From Indolivaga alginatilytica (GTDB lineage: Bacteria; Bacteroidota; Bacteroidia; Bacteroidales; Dysgonomonadaceae), in contig NZ_QICL01000017.1 of the NCBI RefSeq assembly GCF_003201355.1, positions 1 through 64,000 of the forward strand: DNA of 64,000 nucleotides. Direction: 5' to 3'. Positions 60,737-64,000 of the stretch are shown one piece after another (position 1 is the first letter of the stretch; each line of letters starts with the position of its first letter). The notes under the pieces were generated by a model. The model ran no database searches. It saw only the letters and a program-made list of their open reading frames with translations, and had not been told where the DNA came from. A program made the position numbers and the translations under genes.

Positions 60737-60891
60737 AGTTATACTATTTAAATAAGAAAGTAAAGATACTTATTCTGATTAGAATGCTAAGCATGAAGAA
60801 AAGAACTTTTTTGATGAACAAATTTGATAAATTATTGTTAAAAATAATGAAAATATGCAAGAATGGATTAAACGTAAATACTATCTTTGTG

Positions 60892-60899
60892 TCAGATTT
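60892..60899 (+). promoter_or_regulatory. -7 box before the redoxin-like lipoprotein gene
   Basis: TATCTTTG, an exact TAnnTTTG match, lies 99 bases before the chosen ATG. The -33 region (near 60868) is TTAA rather than TTTG. Confidence 0.4.
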
Positions 60900-60997
60900 G
60901 CTATAAATAGCATTTTATATAAATTAGGTATAATATTTGTACATGTCAATTGTACTAAAAAATCAAGAAATTGAAAACTTTGAAAATCTCTACCGTG

Positions 60998-62071
60998 ATG
61001 ATAAGAGGACTGATTATATTCAGTCTGATTATATTCAGCGTAATAAGTTGCACCAATACTTCGGATACGAATTTTACGGTCGAAGGCAAACTGGAAAATC
61101 TTTCAGTCTCTGAAATTTATGCTGTAAAAGAACTGACCAAGGATTCGATATCCATTGATACTATTACTGTAGACAAAGGAGGAAAGTTCACATATAAAGG
61201 AAAGGTAGAGTCTCAGGCTTTAGTTTCTCTATTTATGGGAGAAGGCTTAAAACCTCTCCGTTTCTTTCTTGAACCCGATTATAAGGTTAGTATTACAGGT
61301 GATGCCTTAGAAGGAGACCTTGTGGAGATAAGAGGTGGTAGAGTCAATAATGATCTGGCTGAATTCAAGAAAAAGAATGCTAATATATTACAGTCGCGAT
61401 ATAGAGTATTGGCAAAAAATGAAAATCTGGATGTATCAGAATTAAAGAATATTAATTATCAATTGGCACGCTGTGTTCGTGAATGTGTGGAAAGCGATCC
61501 TGCCAAAATATCGGCAGTGATTTTGATGAATGATTTTTCAATCAATAATATTTCACTCGATTTGTTAGGTAACGATATTGAATTATTGAAGGGCGAAGCT
61601 GCCAATTTTTACCTGACCACTTCCTTAAAGGAATATTATGACAGAGTCAAAATCTCAATGGTGGGTTCTGTTGCTCCCGATTTTACCCTGCAGAGTACAC
61701 GTGGAAAATCGGTAAGCTTAAAAGATTTTAAAGGGAAACCTGTTTTGTTGATCTTTGATCTCAAAGACGCTCCGGCTAATGAGGCTTACTTCACTTTGAT
61801 GAAAGAGACTCAGGCGAAATTAAAAGATAAGGTTCAGTTTGTAGCCATTGTAATTGATGAAGATGATAAGTCGCCCGACCCTAAAATTATAGAAATTGCT
61901 AATTCGTTAGATTGGACAGTACTATTAGATGGTCGTAAATGGAATTCGCAAACTGTAAAAAAATATAATGTGACAGAAGTCCCTTATATGATTCTTATTT
62001 CTAAAGATGGAATAATTGAGGATAGAGATGTATCCTTTGAGGCTTTGTTAGAGTTATATAAGAATAAATAA
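60998..62071 (+). CDS. redoxin-fold lipoprotein without CxxC
   Basis: 357 residues from the ATG at 60998; a TTG at 60971 would add nine codons. Lipobox SVISC (mature Cys about 18). The N-terminal half is DUF4369-like (NFTVEGKLENLSVSEIYAV, RFFLEPDYKVSITGDALEGD). The C-terminal half is an AhpC/TSA-thioredoxin fold: GSVAPDFTLQSTRGKSVSLK and GKPVLLIFDLKDAPANEAYF, then VAIVIDEDDK and VPYMILISKDG. The expected WCxxC redox site is absent, so the protein is unlikely to act as a disulfide reductase. A binding or scaffold role is possible. Confidence 0.8.
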   Translation: MIRGLIIFSLIIFSVISCTNTSDTNFTVEGKLENLSVSEIYAVKELTKDSISIDTITVDKGGKFTYKGKVESQALVSLFMGEGLKPLRFFLEPDYKVSITGDALEGDLVEIRGGRVNNDLAEFKKKNANILQSRYRVLAKNENLDVSELKNINYQLARCVRECVESDPAKISAVILMNDFSINNISLDLLGNDIELLKGEAANFYLTTSLKEYYDRVKISMVGSVAPDFTLQSTRGKSVSLKDFKGKPVLLIFDLKDAPANEAYFTLMKETQAKLKDKVQFVAIVIDEDDKSPDPKIIEIANSLDWTVLLDGRKWNSQTVKKYNVTEVPYMILISKDGIIEDRDVSFEALLELYKNK

Positions 62072-62100
62072 AGAGAAGAGTTATTTTATCTATCTGTTGG

Positions 62101-62130
62101 CAGTTAACCGTTAACCATCAGCAGTTATCA
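62101..62130. repeat. short CAGTTAACCGTTAACC-type tandem motif
   Basis: CAGTTAACCGTTAACCATCA and then GCAGTTATCA resemble the heptamers at 21400-21434, in degenerate form. Confidence 0.5.
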
Positions 62131-62199
62131 AAGTATAGTTAGAAACTGCTTTACCCGAATTAATCGCTATTAACACAACGAACAATTATCAATGAAAAG

Positions 62200-62400
62200 T
62201 AAACAAAAAAACAAGAGTAGAGAAAGCCTGTAAAAAGTGTCACTTTTGTTACTTTTGTCACTTTTTAATTTTCTGATGGCTGGTATTCAGCTGATTGTGT
62301 AAATTTAAAAAGTAACACTCAATAGTCACTTTCGTCACTTTATAGATTGCTTTTTGTCACTTTTGTAACGAATGTCACCTTATTAGAAGTTTGATGCGTT
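62200..62400. repeat. ACTTTTGTN-unit repeat block, copy 2
   Basis: Core 62235-62268 begins AAGTGTCACTTTTGTTAC and ends CTTTTGTCACTTTTTAA; it matches 25151-25184 at most positions. The block continues with GTCACTTTCGTCACTTT and TTTTTGTCACTTTTGTAAC. Both copies lie in otherwise empty spacers and share a TTTACTCTT motif near the end. The 441-base spacer 62072-62512 holds no gene; the remaining part has the yifB -7 box. Confidence 0.7.
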
Positions 62401-62438
62401 TACTCTTGGGATTTAACTAAATCTCTCTTTTTTTCTTT

Positions 62439-62446
62439 TATATTTG
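62439..62446 (+). promoter_or_regulatory. yifB -7 box
   Basis: TATATTTG 67 bases before the ATG at 62513, an exact TAnnTTTG match. No convincing -33 TTTG is present. Confidence 0.45.
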
Positions 62447-62512
62447 CCATTGCAGATACAAGTTCGGATGAAGGTTTCATCTCTCTTTTTTTATTACTTA
62501 TAACACAAAAGG

Positions 62513-64000
62513 ATGCTAGTAAAAGTTTTTGGCGCAGCCGTACAAGGAATTAACGCAACACAAATAACAATAGAAGTTAACTGTTCGAAAGGTATTAAAT
62601 TTATGCTGGTCGGACTTCCTGATGCTTCAGTAAAAGAAAGCCATGAGCGTATTATCTCGGCTTTACAAGTCAATGGATATAAGTTTCCACGCCAACAAAT
62701 TGTTATCAATATGTCTCCTGCCGATATTAAAAAAGAAGGATCAGCATATGATCTTCCTCTAGCTGTGGGAATAATGTCTGCTTCAGATAGTTTAAAAACG
62801 GATAAATTAGAAGACTATATGATGATGGGAGAATTATCTCTCGACGGATCTATTCTTCCCATTAAAGGGGCTTTGTCTATCGCGATTAAAGCGAGAGAGC
62901 TTGGATTTAAAGGCTTGATAGTTCCTAAAAAAAATGCTAAAGAAGCAGGAGTGGTTAATAACTTAGAGGTGTATGGAGTCGAAAATATAGCTGAGGTGGT
63001 CGATTTCTTTAATGGCGATTTAGAATTGGAGCGTGTTATAATAGATACAAGAGCTGAGTTTCTTAATAATCAGCAGAATTTTGAATTTAATTTTTCAGAT
63101 GTCAAAGGGCAGGAAAATGTAAAGCGGGCAATAGAAGTAGCCGCTGCCGGTGGGCATAATATCATAATGATAGGTCCTCCCGGAGCAGGTAAATCTATGA
63201 TGGCAAAGCGTATTCCTTCTATTCTTCCTCCTTTTACGCTGCATGAAGCCTTGGAGACAACCAAAATACACAGTGTGGCAGGAAAGATAGGAGGCGATAC
63301 GTCGCTGATGTGTATACGCCCTTTTCGCTCTCCACACCATACTATTTCTGATGTAGCAATGGTGGGTGGAGGAATTTATCCTCAACCCGGAGAAATTAGC
63401 CTGGCTCACAATGGAGTGCTTTTTTTGGATGAATTACCCGAATTTAACAGGAGTGTGCTTGAAGTCTTAAGGCAACCTTTAGAAGATCGTTCTATATCAA
63501 TCTCGCGATCGAAGTTCGCTGTAGAATATCCGGCTAGTTTTATGTTGGTGTCATCTATGAATCCATGTCCCTGCGGGTATTTTAATCATCCTGAAAAGCA
63601 GTGTGTTTGTTCTCAAGGAATTGTACAAAGATATCTGAATAAAATATCGGGGCCTCTGTTAGACCGAATCGATATTCAGATTGAAATCGTGCCTGTCCCT
63701 TTCGAAAAGATCTCTAATTCGGGAATGGCAGAAGATAGTTCTGAAATAAGACAAAGAGTTATAAAAGCCAGAGAGATTCAGGATGAACGATTTAAAGATC
63801 ATCCTGCGATTCATAGTAATGCTCAGATGACCTCCAAGTTGATGCGTAAATATGCAACGCCCGATCAGGAAGGGCTACAGCTGTTGAAGGCAGCAATGGA
63901 TCGATTCAATCTTTCGGCAAGAGCCTATGATCGGATTCTTAAAGTTTCGAGGACTATTGCCGATCTCGATAGTTCGGAGAAAGTCCTGTCTAAACATTTG
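62513..64000 (+). CDS. YifB/ComM family magnesium chelatase-like AAA+ ATPase (partial)
   Basis: The frame is open from the ATG at 62513 to the window edge, 496 codons; the family is about 510 residues, so roughly the last 15 are missing. ComM is a hexameric helicase that drives branch migration during natural transformation in some bacteria. The N-terminal ChlI domain shows GLPDASVKESHERI and INMSPADIKKEGSAYDLP; Walker A is GPPGAGKSMMAKR, Walker B VLFLDELPEFNRSVLE, and NPCPCGYFNHPEKQCVC carries zinc-site cysteines. Not in the listed frames because it runs off the edge, but the homology is clear. Confidence 0.95.
   Translation, partial: MLVKVFGAAVQGINATQITIEVNCSKGIKFMLVGLPDASVKESHERIISALQVNGYKFPRQQIVINMSPADIKKEGSAYDLPLAVGIMSASDSLKTDKLEDYMMMGELSLDGSILPIKGALSIAIKARELGFKGLIVPKKNAKEAGVVNNLEVYGVENIAEVVDFFNGDLELERVIIDTRAEFLNNQQNFEFNFSDVKGQENVKRAIEVAAAGGHNIIMIGPPGAGKSMMAKRIPSILPPFTLHEALETTKIHSVAGKIGGDTSLMCIRPFRSPHHTISDVAMVGGGIYPQPGEISLAHNGVLFLDELPEFNRSVLEVLRQPLEDRSISISRSKFAVEYPASFMLVSSMNPCPCGYFNHPEKQCVCSQGIVQRYLNKISGPLLDRIDIQIEIVPVPFEKISNSGMAEDSSEIRQRVIKAREIQDERFKDHPAIHSNAQMTSKLMRKYATPDQEGLQLLKAAMDRFNLSARAYDRILKVSRTIADLDSSEKVLSKHL

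Noticed and set aside
62072-62512. Plasmid-type origin with iterons
   Set aside because: The ACTTTTGTN units are iteron-like but no replication initiator gene is present and the flanking genes are chromosomal housekeeping.

Overview
This 64 kb window is chromosomal DNA of a Bacteroidota bacterium, most likely order Bacteroidales and perhaps near Dysgonomonas (an inference from gene content; no search was run). Evidence for the phylum: a complete porP-gldK-gldL-gldM-gldN type IX secretion core, promoters of the TTTG / TAnnTTTG type, a 614-residue IspG with the inserted middle domain, Bacteroidota-specific lipoproteins (DUF6242-, DUF6089- and DUF4836-like) and AT-rich DNA. I see no rRNA, tRNA, CRISPR array, prophage or transposase gene.

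Layout. 0.3-11.5 kb, all minus strand: ispG, then the type IX secretion core porP-gldKLMN, a polytopic membrane protein, rdgB and a secreted zinc-ribbon protein. 11.8-16.3 kb: an MscS channel, an SGNH/MBOAT pair for O-acylation of an envelope polymer, and rpsO. 16.4-18.8 kb: a three-gene accessory unit (WYL regulator, PD-(D/E)XK nuclease, stand-alone FtsZ C-terminal-like domain). 19.3-22.7 kb: pta, a 3-hydroxyacyl-CoA dehydrogenase-like gene and ackA, the acetate/ATP branch. 22.9-26.2 kb: agmatine-to-putrescine genes aguA and aguB around a serine hydrolase, behind a strong promoter and a foldable leader. 26.4-30.7 kb: a compact polysaccharide set (epimerase, polyprenyl-phosphate sugar-1-phosphate transferase, sugar ketoisomerase, CapD/WbpM-like dehydratase). 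30.7-33.9 kb: comF-recX-prmC divergent from ribD.

34-42.6 kb: an envelope-biogenesis cluster (two lipoprotein/outer-membrane genes, uppS, bamA, two Skp/OmpH chaperones, a DUF4836-like lipoprotein). 42.6-47.2 kb: an accessory stretch with two inverted copies of a ~200 bp MITE-like element flanking an ABC transporter, another inserted repeat, then two tandem near-identical 67-69 residue lipoproteins followed by a membrane-anchored TPR protein. 47.3-54.6 kb: corA, ksgA, a flippase-like protein, pepD, hypothetical genes and a secreted EEP-family phosphodiesterase/nuclease. 54.7-58.0 kb: three tandem paralogous secreted proteins. 58.6-64 kb: dipeptidyl peptidase IV, a redoxin-fold lipoprotein without catalytic cysteines, and yifB/comM cut by the right edge.

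The strongest items for a second look are the twin small lipoproteins plus TPR protein, the WYL/nuclease/FtsZ-C unit, the MITE pair around the ABC transporter, a dispersed palindrome (core GGTCTGAGACC) fused to stop codons throughout the type IX operon and elsewhere, and the structured aguA leader.
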